Origin: Lachnospiraceae bacterium
GTDB lineage: Bacteria > Bacillota > Clostridia > Lachnospirales > Lachnospiraceae
Direction: 5' to 3'
NCBI GenBank assembly: GCA_017958465.1
Contig: JAGDCQ010000085.1
Coordinates: 1-13,174 of the forward strand
DNA: 13,174 nt
Shown here: positions 6,940 to 13,174 of the stretch, in pieces
Layout: each line of letters starts with the position of its first letter
How positions within the stretch are numbered: the first letter of the stretch is position 1
Made by a program: the position numbers and the translations under genes
Notes under the pieces: model-generated
The model's input: the letters and a program-made list of their open reading frames with translations, nothing else
The model's database searches: none
What the model was told of the DNA's origin: nothing

Positions 6940-7435
6940 GAAACAGATAATTGATGCGATCACTCAGAGTACAACGATCCTTTGTCTTGTGATAGGTCTG
7001 TTTATTACTTTTACACTTGCGGTTGTTCTGCTCATATTGTTTATAAGGCTTAATTCAAAATACAACAGGTTTATGAACGGAGCAGACGGAGAGAGTCTTG
7101 AAAAATCCATCGAAAAGCATCTTGATGATATCGAGTCATTAAAGCTTTACAGCGAAGATGTAAGGAAGCACTTGAAGCGCCTTGATAAGAAGGCGGAGCA
7201 TTCTTTCCAGAAGTATGCCTTCAGAAAATATGATGCCTTCGAAGGACTAGGCGGGCACCTGAGTTTTTCCCTTTGTATGCTGGATGAGAAAGAGGATGGT
7301 TATATCCTTTCGTCCGTTCATACAAGAGAAGGTTGCTACACCTATATTAAGGAGATAATCAAGGGCGAAGGGATCGTCCTGCTCTCCGACGAAGAAAAAA
7401 ATACACTTAGTGAAGCAAAGGAAGATAAGGATTGA
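6932..7435 (+). CDS. DUF4446 family membrane-anchored protein
   Basis: This 167-residue protein matches the DUF4446 family by eye; the family has no established function and is often found beside parB in Firmicutes. One transmembrane helix spans about residues 15-38. A Lys/Glu-rich probable coiled coil (about 55-90) follows, then the conserved domain: YDAFEGLGGHLSFSLCMLD at about 100-118, HTREGCYTY at 130-138 and LSDEE at 151-155. The GTG at 6932 has GGAGG six bases upstream (6921-6925). An ATG at 6938, two codons later, would be 12 bases away and is less likely. The short extracellular N terminus suggests a cytoplasmic domain tethered to the membrane. The HD-GYP gene follows after 19 bases, so the two are probably co-transcribed. 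Confidence 0.87.
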   Translation: MTMKQIIDAITQSTTILCLVIGLFITFTLAVVLLILFIRLNSKYNRFMNGADGESLEKSIEKHLDDIESLKLYSEDVRKHLKRLDKKAEHSFQKYAFRKYDAFEGLGGHLSFSLCMLDEKEDGYILSSVHTREGCYTYIKEIIKGEGIVLLSDEEKNTLSEAKEDKD

Positions 7436-7454
7436 CCTTTGCAGGGATAGATGA

Positions 7455-8528
7455 ATGGAAACTAGTAACACACAGGAATTGTCCGTTTATGAGATAAAAG
7501 GCGGAGAAATCTTGGCCAAGGATCTTTACCTACCAAACGGTACGCTGTTCATGTCGGAAGGGTCCGTATTGAAACCCGTGTACCGTGAGAGGTTTAAGAC
7601 GCTCGGGATAGACAAGATCATAGTTTTCTCCACTGAAGTAAGACATCTGATCGAACAATCCACGGAAAAGATAATAGCAGATCAGTGCATGGATATCGTA
7701 AAAGCGACCATCGACAGGTTTTCTTACGGTATCGACGCTGAGCTCAATGAGATAGTTCATGTTGCGGAAAGGATCATGAAACATGTTCTGTCTGAGCCGG
7801 ACGTTATCTACAATGTTTCAAAGGTCCGGGACAGGAGCGAAAGAACGTATCTGCACTGTATAAATGTTGCTGCGCTGTCCGTTCTGGTAGGGACAGTAAT
7901 GAAGATGCAGGAAAACCGATTGCGGAATATGGCTATCGGAGCTTTGCTGCATGACATCGGCCTGGTTTACGTGCCGGTGGATATGTCCAAGATCGACAGG
8001 GACACAGTGGACGAAGCAACTGAAAAAGAGATAAAACGTCATGTGATATATGGCTACTCGGTTGTGGAGCATGAAAACTGGCTCTCATCCGCAGCCAAAG
8101 AAGTGATAATAGGGCACCATGAACGTGTGGACGGGTCGGGATACCCCTTCCACCTGACATCCGACAGGATGTCGCTTGAAACTAAGATCGTAGCTCTCTG
8201 TGATGAGTTCGACAATATGGTATACGGGATCTACACAAAGAGGCGCAAGGTAAACGAAACAATGGATTACCTGATCAGCCAGGCTGGGATCAAGTTTGAT
8301 TTCAAAGTGGTCCAGAGCTTTGTGGATTCTGTGGCAGCCTACCCTATAGGCACTATAGTGAGGACAAACGAAGGAGAGACCGCGATCGTGATAAGGCAGA
8401 ACAAAGGCCTGCCTACACGCCCTGTTCTTAAGATACGTACAGCGCCATCAAATTCCGGGTTCAAACCGGGGGATGAAAAGGACCTGACAAAAGAACTTAC
8501 AACATTTATCCAGGATTCAATTGGATGA
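7455..8528 (+). CDS. HD-GYP domain protein with altered HDIGK motif
   Basis: HD-GYP proteins usually hydrolyse the second messenger cyclic di-GMP at a metal centre. This 357-residue protein has no membrane segment. A small N-terminal domain (about 8-60) resembles those preceding other HD-GYP domains. The catalytic domain spans about 125-295, with H134, HD at 166-167, H196, HHE at 221-223, DGSGYP ending at 231 and D250. All likely metal ligands are present, but the motif usually written HDIGK reads HDIGL, with Leu170 replacing the lysine that helps hold the substrate phosphate. A C-terminal segment (about 296-330, YPIGTIVRTNEGETAIVI) is common in this subfamily. The ATG at 7455 has AGGGA seven bases upstream. 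The stop (ATGA) overlaps a possible start of the next gene. Activity on cyclic di-GMP is plausible but uncertain. Confidence 0.9.
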   Translation: METSNTQELSVYEIKGGEILAKDLYLPNGTLFMSEGSVLKPVYRERFKTLGIDKIIVFSTEVRHLIEQSTEKIIADQCMDIVKATIDRFSYGIDAELNEIVHVAERIMKHVLSEPDVIYNVSKVRDRSERTYLHCINVAALSVLVGTVMKMQENRLRNMAIGALLHDIGLVYVPVDMSKIDRDTVDEATEKEIKRHVIYGYSVVEHENWLSSAAKEVIIGHHERVDGSGYPFHLTSDRMSLETKIVALCDEFDNMVYGIYTKRRKVNETMDYLISQAGIKFDFKVVQSFVDSVAAYPIGTIVRTNEGETAIVIRQNKGLPTRPVLKIRTAPSNSGFKPGDEKDLTKELTTFIQDSIG

Positions 8529-8542
8529 GCATGGAGGAGAAA

Positions 8543-9556
8543 ATGGAAGATTTAGAAAAGAATGTAACAAATGAAACAGAAACAGTTTCCAAGGCAGCTG
8601 AAAACACAGCAGCTGAGGCTCCCGCTGAAACAGCAGCTGAACCTGTTCCTTCAATGGATGAGTTCAAGGATGAGATCAATAAGTCCTTCCACAAATATGC
8701 TGAAGGCGATGTTGTGACAGGCCCTGTCATCGGCGTAAATGAGACAGAAGTTGTTATAGACCTTGGTTCCTACGCCGAGGGTATAATCAAAGCAGACGAA
8801 ATGAGCAATAACCCTGCCTTCTCGCTCAAGACTGATGTTAAAGTCGGGGACCAGCTCACTGCCATTGTCCTTAAGGAAAACAAAGAAGGAAACCTACTTC
8901 TTTCCGTAAAGAAAGCAGCTGACAAGCTTGCATGGGAAGAACTTAAAAAGATCAAGGATGAGAAAAAGATCGAGACCATAAAGGTCGCTAAGGCTGTAAA
9001 GGGCGGCTGCATCACATATCTTTGCGGTGTCCGCGCTTTCATCCCGGCTTCCCAGCTTTCTCTTTCCTTCGTTGAAAACCTTGAGGAGTTCGAGGGAAAA
9101 GAGCTTCAGGTAGTTGTGATCACAGTTGATGAAGCAGCAAAGAAGCTTGTTCTTTCCGCAAAGGAAGTCCTTAAAGAGGAAAAGAGCAAGGAGCGCGAGC
9201 GCGAGATCAACAACCTTCCCATCGGAACGATCGTTACCGGTAAAGTTGAAAAACTTATGGATTTTGGCGCCTTTGTTAATATCGGCAACGGAATCTCCGG
9301 TCTTGTACACGTTTCACAGATCGCTCAAAAGAGGATCAAGACTCCTTCGGAAGTCCTTAAAGTGGGCGATGAAGTAAAAGTTAAGCTCATGAGCGTAAAA
9401 GACGGCAAGCTTAACCTTAGTATCAAGGCTGCAAGTGACGAGGATGTTAAGCCCGAAACTCTCGATACCGAAAAGGCTCCTACGGAGTACAGGTCCGGCA
9501 AGAAAGCAACCACAAGCCTTGGGGACATCTTTAAGAACCTTAATATCAACTTTTAA
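8543..9556 (+). CDS. S1 RNA-binding domain protein (ribosomal protein S1-like)
   Basis: This 337-residue protein has three S1 (OB-fold) RNA-binding domains. The first is at about 54-125 (EGDVVTGPVIGVNETEVVID), the second and more divergent at about 145-206, and the third at about 226-296 (GTIVTGKVEKLMDFGAFVNI, then GLVHVSQI). The first 40 residues are Ala/Glu-rich and disordered-looking. The C terminus ends in a short hydrophobic patch, LGDIFKNLNINF. It resembles the shortened S1 proteins (YpfD/RpsA-like) of Firmicutes, which bind mRNA or ribosomes; E. coli S1 has six domains. The ATG at 8543 is chosen because GGAGG at 8533-8537 is five bases upstream. An in-frame ATG at 8525 overlaps the HD-GYP stop but lacks a clear site. 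Whether it is a true ribosomal protein is not decidable here. Confidence 0.9.
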   Translation: MEDLEKNVTNETETVSKAAENTAAEAPAETAAEPVPSMDEFKDEINKSFHKYAEGDVVTGPVIGVNETEVVIDLGSYAEGIIKADEMSNNPAFSLKTDVKVGDQLTAIVLKENKEGNLLLSVKKAADKLAWEELKKIKDEKKIETIKVAKAVKGGCITYLCGVRAFIPASQLSLSFVENLEEFEGKELQVVVITVDEAAKKLVLSAKEVLKEEKSKEREREINNLPIGTIVTGKVEKLMDFGAFVNIGNGISGLVHVSQIAQKRIKTPSEVLKVGDEVKVKLMSVKDGKLNLSIKAASDEDVKPETLDTEKAPTEYRSGKKATTSLGDIFKNLNINF

Positions 9557-9605
9557 GTAAAGTAACGATCGAAACAAAGCAAAGTTTCCGGAAGGGAGGG
9601 GACGG

Positions 9606-10403
9606 ATGACACAATTCAGCAATAAATTCAAGCGTAACAGAAAGTATCTGAGAACAACGCTTTGGATACTTGTGCTTATCCTCATTTTCCTTGTTTTCAG
9701 TCTGGTAATTATGTGGGCTTTGAATCCAAAATCCGCAGACCAGATAAGAAAGTTTCTCGGGATCGATCCAACGCCGACACCTACGGCAACGCCAATGCCT
9801 ACGCCGACGCCGGAGCCTACTCCCACACCCCTTCCGACACCAACACCTGCGCCGGGCGTTATAGTTATAGACGCAGGCCGCGGAGGAAAAGAGCAAACCC
9901 CTAAAAAGAGCCCTGACGGAACAGTTTACGAGAAGGATCTGAACCTGGAGATCGCAAAGCTTTTGAAGGAACGCCTGGAGCTGCGCGGGTACCTGTGCAT
10001 CATGACACGAACGGATGACGTAGCCATGGCAGAGGCAGACAGGGCCAGAAAAGCAAACGAATCCGAGGCGGATCTGTTCATCAGTATCAGGATGAACAGC
10101 TATACCGACGATAAGACCGTAAACGGGATTGATATCCTTTACGGGAAGGGACGAACGGATTCACAGGATCTTGCGGCTTCCCTCATCACTCCGCTGATCA
10201 ACTCCTGCGGCGCGAAAAACCGAGGGATCAAGTCTTCTTCGCAATATACGGTGCTGAACGACACCATGATCCCGGCTGTGGTCATCGATATAGGCTTTAT
10301 CTCCTGCCAGGAGGAAGTAGACAAGCTGATGAAGTTCATATACAGGGATTCGCTTGTGATGGGCATTTGCAACGGTGTTGACGACTACTTCTCGGGTAAG
10401 TGA
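9606..10403 (+). CDS. Membrane-anchored amidase_3-fold protein, probably inactive
   Basis: The 265-residue product has the N-acetylmuramoyl-L-alanine amidase (amidase_3) fold, whose active members cut peptidoglycan between muramic acid and the stem peptide. A basic N terminus precedes one transmembrane segment (about 17-38). A Thr-Pro spacer (55-83) then probably places the domain (about 85-263) outside the membrane. Family landmarks are clear: VIVIDAGRGG, EKDLNLEIAKLLKERLE, ADLFISIRMNS, NRGIKSSSQYTVL and PAVVIDIGFIS. Three catalytic positions are changed. R92 replaces the zinc-binding histidine of DPGHGG, R162 replaces the histidine of SIHAN, and D228 replaces the catalytic glutamate; only E109 remains. 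Hydrolysis is therefore unlikely, and a role in binding peptidoglycan or partners is more plausible. The ATG at 9606 follows GGGAGGGG at 9594-9601. It is the last gene of the + strand run. Confidence 0.9.
   Translation: MTQFSNKFKRNRKYLRTTLWILVLILIFLVFSLVIMWALNPKSADQIRKFLGIDPTPTPTATPMPTPTPEPTPTPLPTPTPAPGVIVIDAGRGGKEQTPKKSPDGTVYEKDLNLEIAKLLKERLELRGYLCIMTRTDDVAMAEADRARKANESEADLFISIRMNSYTDDKTVNGIDILYGKGRTDSQDLAASLITPLINSCGAKNRGIKSSSQYTVLNDTMIPAVVIDIGFISCQEEVDKLMKFIYRDSLVMGICNGVDDYFSGK
9768..9854 (+). repeat. Thr-Pro-encoding low-complexity repeat
   Basis: This stretch is built from irregular copies of ACGCC/ACACC-type Thr-Pro codons with occasional Ala, Met, Glu or Leu codons. It encodes the 29-residue spacer between the membrane anchor and the amidase-fold domain. 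Such repeats often vary in length between strains. Confidence 0.85.
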
Positions 10404-10436
10404 CAACGGATACTAAGCTAAAAAGCAATTGAAAGA

Positions 10437-10484
10437 AACAAAAAAGGACGGTAACCCGAAAGGGAAACCGTCCTTAGTTTTTTA
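10437..10484. terminator. Bidirectional terminator between convergent genes
   Basis: AAGGACGGT at 10444-10452 pairs with ACCGTCCTT at 10467-10475 (9 bp, perfect). Inside it a second short stem, CCC/GGG, is closed by a GAAA tetraloop, separated from the outer stem by AA on each side. A T tract (10478-10483) follows on the + strand. An A tract (10440-10445) precedes it and acts as the T tract for the minus strand. It ends the amidase-fold gene and the AI-2E family gene. Confidence 0.9.
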
Positions 10485-10494
10485 GGCGTAAAAG

Positions 10495-11889
10495 CTAGGA
10501 AATATCTATCTTTTTCTTCTCCAGGATATTGTTTATCAGCCTCCCAAGGAGGAAGGAGATAACCGCAGTTGTCGGAACACCAAGGAACATACCGAGGACG
10601 CTGCCGTATGCGCCGCCCACGGTAGTACCGATGATGACCCACAAAGGCGACAGACCGGTGGAATCACCGAGGATCTTAGGTCCGATAACAAGGCCGTCGC
10701 ACTGCTGGATGATCAGAACGATTATCAGGAAGGCAAGGCACAGCTTCGGGTTGATGCAGAGGTAGATGATACCGCCGGGAACAGCTCCGATGAAGGGACC
10801 AAAGTAAGGGATCATATTTGTTACACCGATGATCACGGAAACAAGCACTGCATAAGGGAAACGTCCGATGCTCAGCACTATGAAGGAGATCATACCGATG
10901 ATGAGTGAATCGAGGGTCTTACCGAAAACGAAATTTGTGAAAATGGATACGCACTCGGTGACGGTCTTTGAAAGGCTTGTAGCCTTCGAAATGGGAAGGA
11001 TGGTGTAAACTGCGCGGAGAGCGGACACCTTAAGGTTTCGTTTGTCATAAAGGATATAAACTGAAACAATGACCGAGATGATGACGCTGAACACAGTCTT
11101 TGCAGTTTGTGTAGCGATCCTTAAAAGCCTGGGTGCGATCTGGGTTCCCACGAAAGCCATAATGTTGTGGGACTGGTCGATAATGGTTTTTTCTATATCG
11201 CCAAGCTCAAGCCCGGGAACACGCCTTTCTACCTCGCTTACGAAATCCAGCAGCTGCCTTACGTATTCCTCACTCCTGTTTGACAGGTCCATAAAGCTCT
11301 GTGCCAATTGCGGGATGACAAACCGGAACAATATGAAAACCAATCCGAAAAAGATCAGATATGTGAGCAGGATGGCGAGGGCGCGTCTAAGGCCTTTACG
11401 CGGCTTTTTCCTGAATACTCTGCCCCACAGTTTTTCTTCGATAAAGGAGACCGGCCTTTCAAGTACAAGTGCAACAAACAAAGCCACAAGGAAGGGTGAA
11501 GCGGTCTTGAAGAAGAACACAATGGAGCCAAGGATGGTACCCTTGTTTATGCCTATTACGATAAAAGAAGCTATAAGTACAAAGAAGATCGCATAAAGCA
11601 GGATAGTAGTATATTTGCTGTTTGGAGTAAACTTAAAGGCCTCCCTGTGGGCAGAACCGTTAAGGGATTCGAAGACATCATCTTCAGCGGAACGGATATG
11701 GTCCTTCTGCTCGAGCTCGATACCTTCCGGAAGATCGTCCTTAAGATCGGATGCATTGTCGTTGTTCATATCGTCGGAAGCGACAGAGAAGCCGATCTTA
11801 ACCGGAGAGTTGTCGTAGGGGGTCTTCTTTTTTTCTTTCAATCCGTGCAGATTATTCTTAAAGCGGCCAAAAAGCTTGAACTTTTTCAT
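10495..11889 (-). CDS. AI-2E family transporter (multi-pass membrane protein)
   Basis: This 464-residue integral membrane protein belongs to the AI-2E/YdiK/PerM-type family. Members have been linked to autoinducer-2 export or sodium/proton exchange, but the substrate here is unknown. The first 90 residues are hydrophilic and acidic, an extension over the typical 340-380-residue members. Hydrophobic segments follow at about 93-115, 120-145, 170-193, 264-282, 325-343, 345-370, 374-395 and 413-450. The hydrophilic region at about 195-260 is the usual central insert. Family motifs are NMIPYFGPFIGAVPG at 358-372 and QQCDGLVIGPKILGDSTGLS around 395-414. The ATG at 11887-11889 has a GAGG site six bases upstream (11896-11899). 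It is a single-gene unit, convergent with the + strand run and divergent from the tRNA gene. Its own promoter must lie in the AT-rich 11900-11960 stretch, but I cannot assign it. Confidence 0.93.
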   Translation of the reverse strand: MKKFKLFGRFKNNLHGLKEKKKTPYDNSPVKIGFSVASDDMNNDNASDLKDDLPEGIELEQKDHIRSAEDDVFESLNGSAHREAFKFTPNSKYTTILLYAIFFVLIASFIVIGINKGTILGSIVFFFKTASPFLVALFVALVLERPVSFIEEKLWGRVFRKKPRKGLRRALAILLTYLIFFGLVFILFRFVIPQLAQSFMDLSNRSEEYVRQLLDFVSEVERRVPGLELGDIEKTIIDQSHNIMAFVGTQIAPRLLRIATQTAKTVFSVIISVIVSVYILYDKRNLKVSALRAVYTILPISKATSLSKTVTECVSIFTNFVFGKTLDSLIIGMISFIVLSIGRFPYAVLVSVIIGVTNMIPYFGPFIGAVPGGIIYLCINPKLCLAFLIIVLIIQQCDGLVIGPKILGDSTGLSPLWVIIGTTVGGAYGSVLGMFLGVPTTAVISFLLGRLINNILEKKKIDIS

Positions 11890-11933
11890 AGTTGACCTCG
11901 AAAAAATATTTTAAAAAAAATTTTAAAAACCAC

Positions 11934-11962
11934 TTGCATTTTTCAAAAACATGATATATAAT
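11934..11962 (+). promoter_or_regulatory. Promoter of tRNA-Lys
   Basis: TTGCAT at 11934-11939 and a perfect TATAAT at 11957-11962 are separated by 17 bases, with the tRNA 5' end 23 bases after the -10. The A/T runs at 11901-11929 upstream of the -35 look like an UP element, common for stable RNA promoters. The same AT-rich block must serve the divergent AI-2E gene. Confidence 0.88.
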
Positions 11963-11985
11963 AACACTTGCGTTTTGAAAAGGAC

Positions 11986-12058
11986 GCGTCTTTAGCTCAG
12001 CTGGTAGAGCACCTGACTCTTAATCAGGGTGTCCAGGGTTCGAGCCCCTGAAGACGCA
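11986..12058 (+). tRNA. tRNA-Lys (anticodon CTT)
   Basis: All cloverleaf parts can be paired. The acceptor stem is GCGTCTT (11986-11992) with AAGACGC (12051-12057), and the discriminator is A at 12058. The D stem is GCTC/GAGC. The anticodon stem is CCTGA/TCAGG around loop CTCTTAA, with the anticodon CTT at 12019-12021. The T stem is CAGGG/CCCTG with a seven-base loop starting TTCGA. It decodes AAG. The 3' CCA is not encoded and would be added by the nucleotidyltransferase. Confidence 0.98.
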
Positions 12059-12063
12059 CGCGG

Positions 12064-12103
12064 AAGTCTTAGTTCGGCGAAAGCTGGGTTAGGACTTTTT
12101 TTT
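12064..12103 (+). terminator. Terminator of the tRNA-Lys transcript
   Basis: A 15-bp stem that includes several G-T wobbles joins 12064-12078 to 12083-12097 around a GAAA tetraloop. It is followed by a T tract to 12103. It begins six bases after the tRNA 3' end, so the tRNA is a single-gene transcript. Confidence 0.9.
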
Positions 12104-12117
12104 ATCCCATAAAATCG

Positions 12118-12152
12118 GCAGTACAGCACATAAGTGCCGTACTGCTTTTTTT
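12118..12152. terminator. Hairpin between tRNA-Lys and metG, probable metG terminator
   Basis: GCAGTAC (12118-12124) pairs with GTACTGC (12139-12145). Inside, after one A-C mismatch, GCAC pairs with GTGC around an ATAA loop. A run of seven T follows on the + strand, so it is a strong + terminator. On the minus strand the downstream sequence is CGATTTTATG, a weaker T tract. Its place just after the metG stop suggests it also ends metG transcription. Confidence 0.75.
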
Positions 12153-12164
12153 ATTAACTGAAGA

Positions 12165-13174
12165 TCAGCAGATCTCTGAGCCGGAGGGCATATCCTTTTC
12201 GGGAGAAACAAGCGCGAGCTTGCCGTCTGCGTCCTCTGCGCAGAGGAGCATGCCTTCTGAAACGATACCTGCAAGAGTAGCGGGTTTGAGGTTCAGGAGG
12301 ACCATTACTTTCTTTCCGACCATCTCACTTGCGGAGTAGGAGCTCTTGATCCCGGAAACTATCTGCTTTGTAAGGTTGCCGATCTTTACCTGGGAGCAAA
12401 GGAGCTTCTTGGACTTAGGCACTTCCTCGCATTTAACGATCTCGCCTACAGCAAACTGCAGCTTTGCAAAATCGTCATAGGTGATCTCCGGTTTTAATTC
12501 AACGGTGATCTCTGCTTCGTCTTTTTTCTCTTCGGCAGCTTCCGGCTTTCCAAACTCAGCCTCATATTCTGCCTGCTGGATAGCCTTGATCCTCTCTGCC
12601 TCTTCAAGGACAGCCTTAGGATCGATCCTTGCAAAGAGCTGTTCGGGCTCGGATGTAACCTTTGTACCGCTCTTGTAAAGGCCAAACTCCTCGAGAGTAT
12701 CAAAGGAGCGGAGCTCACAATTGAGCTGGCTTGCGATCTTGTCACTTGTTGAGGGCAGGAAGGGCGCAAGGAGCGCAGCACCAATGCTGATGGACTCAAC
12801 AAGGTTATAAAGGACTGTTGCAAGACGGTCCTTGTCGGACTCGTTCTTTGCAAGCGTCCAGGGCATAGTTTCGTCGATATATTTGTTGCAGCGCTTGAAC
12901 AGCGCAAAAACCTCGGTTACAGCGTCCGCAACGCGGAGTTTCTGCATCTTCTCGGAAACCTTTTCACAGGTCCCGGTGACAACAAACTTAAGATCCGCAT
13001 CAATAGGCTCTGCGGCACCTTTATCGCATACAACACCGTCAAAGTACTTATTGAACATAGAAACTGTGCGGTTTACAAGGTTGCCGAGGATGTTGGCGAG
13101 GTCGGAATTGATCCTTTCAGTCATCAGATCCCATGTAATGGAGCCGTCGTTTTCAAACGGCATCTCGTGGATCA
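12165..13174 (-). CDS. metG: Methionine--tRNA ligase, C-terminal part (5' end outside window)
   Basis: MetRS charges tRNA-Met with methionine in the cytoplasm. The frame is open to the window edge, so the N-terminal catalytic domain with its HIGH and KMSKS motifs lies beyond it. The visible 335 or so residues start in the family segment EMPFENDGSITWDLMTERIN, followed by SDLANILGNLVNRTVSMFNK, which enters the anticodon-binding helical domain. That domain continues through the EALxP-like SIGAALLAPFLPSTSDKI. A charged linker leads to a C-terminal tRNA-binding OB domain. It begins near ITYDDFAKLQFAVGEIVKCE and ends NLKPATLAGIVSEGMLLCAE, the form found in MetRS proteins that dimerise through this domain. 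The ATG at 13163 is internal, not the start. The stop is TGA at 12165-12167. Confidence 0.96.
   Translation of the reverse strand, partial: IHEMPFENDGSITWDLMTERINSDLANILGNLVNRTVSMFNKYFDGVVCDKGAAEPIDADLKFVVTGTCEKVSEKMQKLRVADAVTEVFALFKRCNKYIDETMPWTLAKNESDKDRLATVLYNLVESISIGAALLAPFLPSTSDKIASQLNCELRSFDTLEEFGLYKSGTKVTSEPEQLFARIDPKAVLEEAERIKAIQQAEYEAEFGKPEAAEEKKDEAEITVELKPEITYDDFAKLQFAVGEIVKCEEVPKSKKLLCSQVKIGNLTKQIVSGIKSSYSASEMVGKKVMVLLNLKPATLAGIVSEGMLLCAEDADGKLALVSPEKDMPSGSEIC

Noticed and set aside
9557..9605. Possible terminator between the S1 gene and the amidase-fold gene (GAAAC/GTTTC)
   Set aside because: The stem is only five AT-rich pairs with no T tract, so transcription probably continues.
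9606..9904. Alternative-frame reading of the Thr-Pro repeat as another protein
   Set aside because: The periodic codons keep several frames open by chance; only the frame with the anchor and amidase-fold domain has recognisable motifs and a strong ribosome binding site.
12481..12907. Open frames overlapping metG in other frames on both strands
   Set aside because: They overlap a clear MetRS sequence, show no family motifs and have no ribosome binding site.

Overview
The window is an ordinary chromosomal stretch from a Firmicute, most likely a member of the Clostridia. The evidence is the origin-proximal order mnmE-mnmG-rsmG-parA-parB, a DUF4446 gene directly after parB, strong GGAGG ribosome binding sites, Bacillus-type parS sites and a tRNA gene without an encoded CCA. 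I cannot place it below class level from sequence alone. I see no insertion sequence, phage gene, CRISPR array or rRNA.

Layout. Positions 1-3455 (+) hold the end of mnmE, then complete mnmG and rsmG. These are RNA-modification genes: MnmE and MnmG modify the tRNA wobble uridine, and RsmG methylates 16S rRNA. This run ends at a terminator that overlaps the rsmG stop. A new promoter at about 3483-3511 starts a second + strand run. It begins with a coiled-coil protein that resembles a DegS-type sensor without its kinase part, and a LuxR/NarL-type response regulator. The segregation genes parA and parB follow. One perfect parS lies between the regulator and parA, and a second lies inside parB. 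Downstream on the same strand are a membrane-anchored DUF4446 protein, an HD-GYP domain protein, a three-S1-domain RNA-binding protein, and a membrane-anchored amidase_3-fold protein whose zinc ligands are substituted.

A bidirectional terminator at about 10437-10484 separates this run from an AI-2E family membrane protein on the minus strand. A divergently transcribed tRNA-Lys(CUU) with a near-consensus promoter follows. Two hairpins then mark the convergent end of metG (methionyl-tRNA synthetase), whose 5' part lies beyond the window.

No wholly novel system is evident. The points most worth a second look are the kinase-less DegS-like protein plus response regulator inside the par locus, the probably inactive amidase, the HD-GYP protein with an altered HDIGK motif, and a ParB whose ParA-contacting motif sits about 65 residues in from the start.
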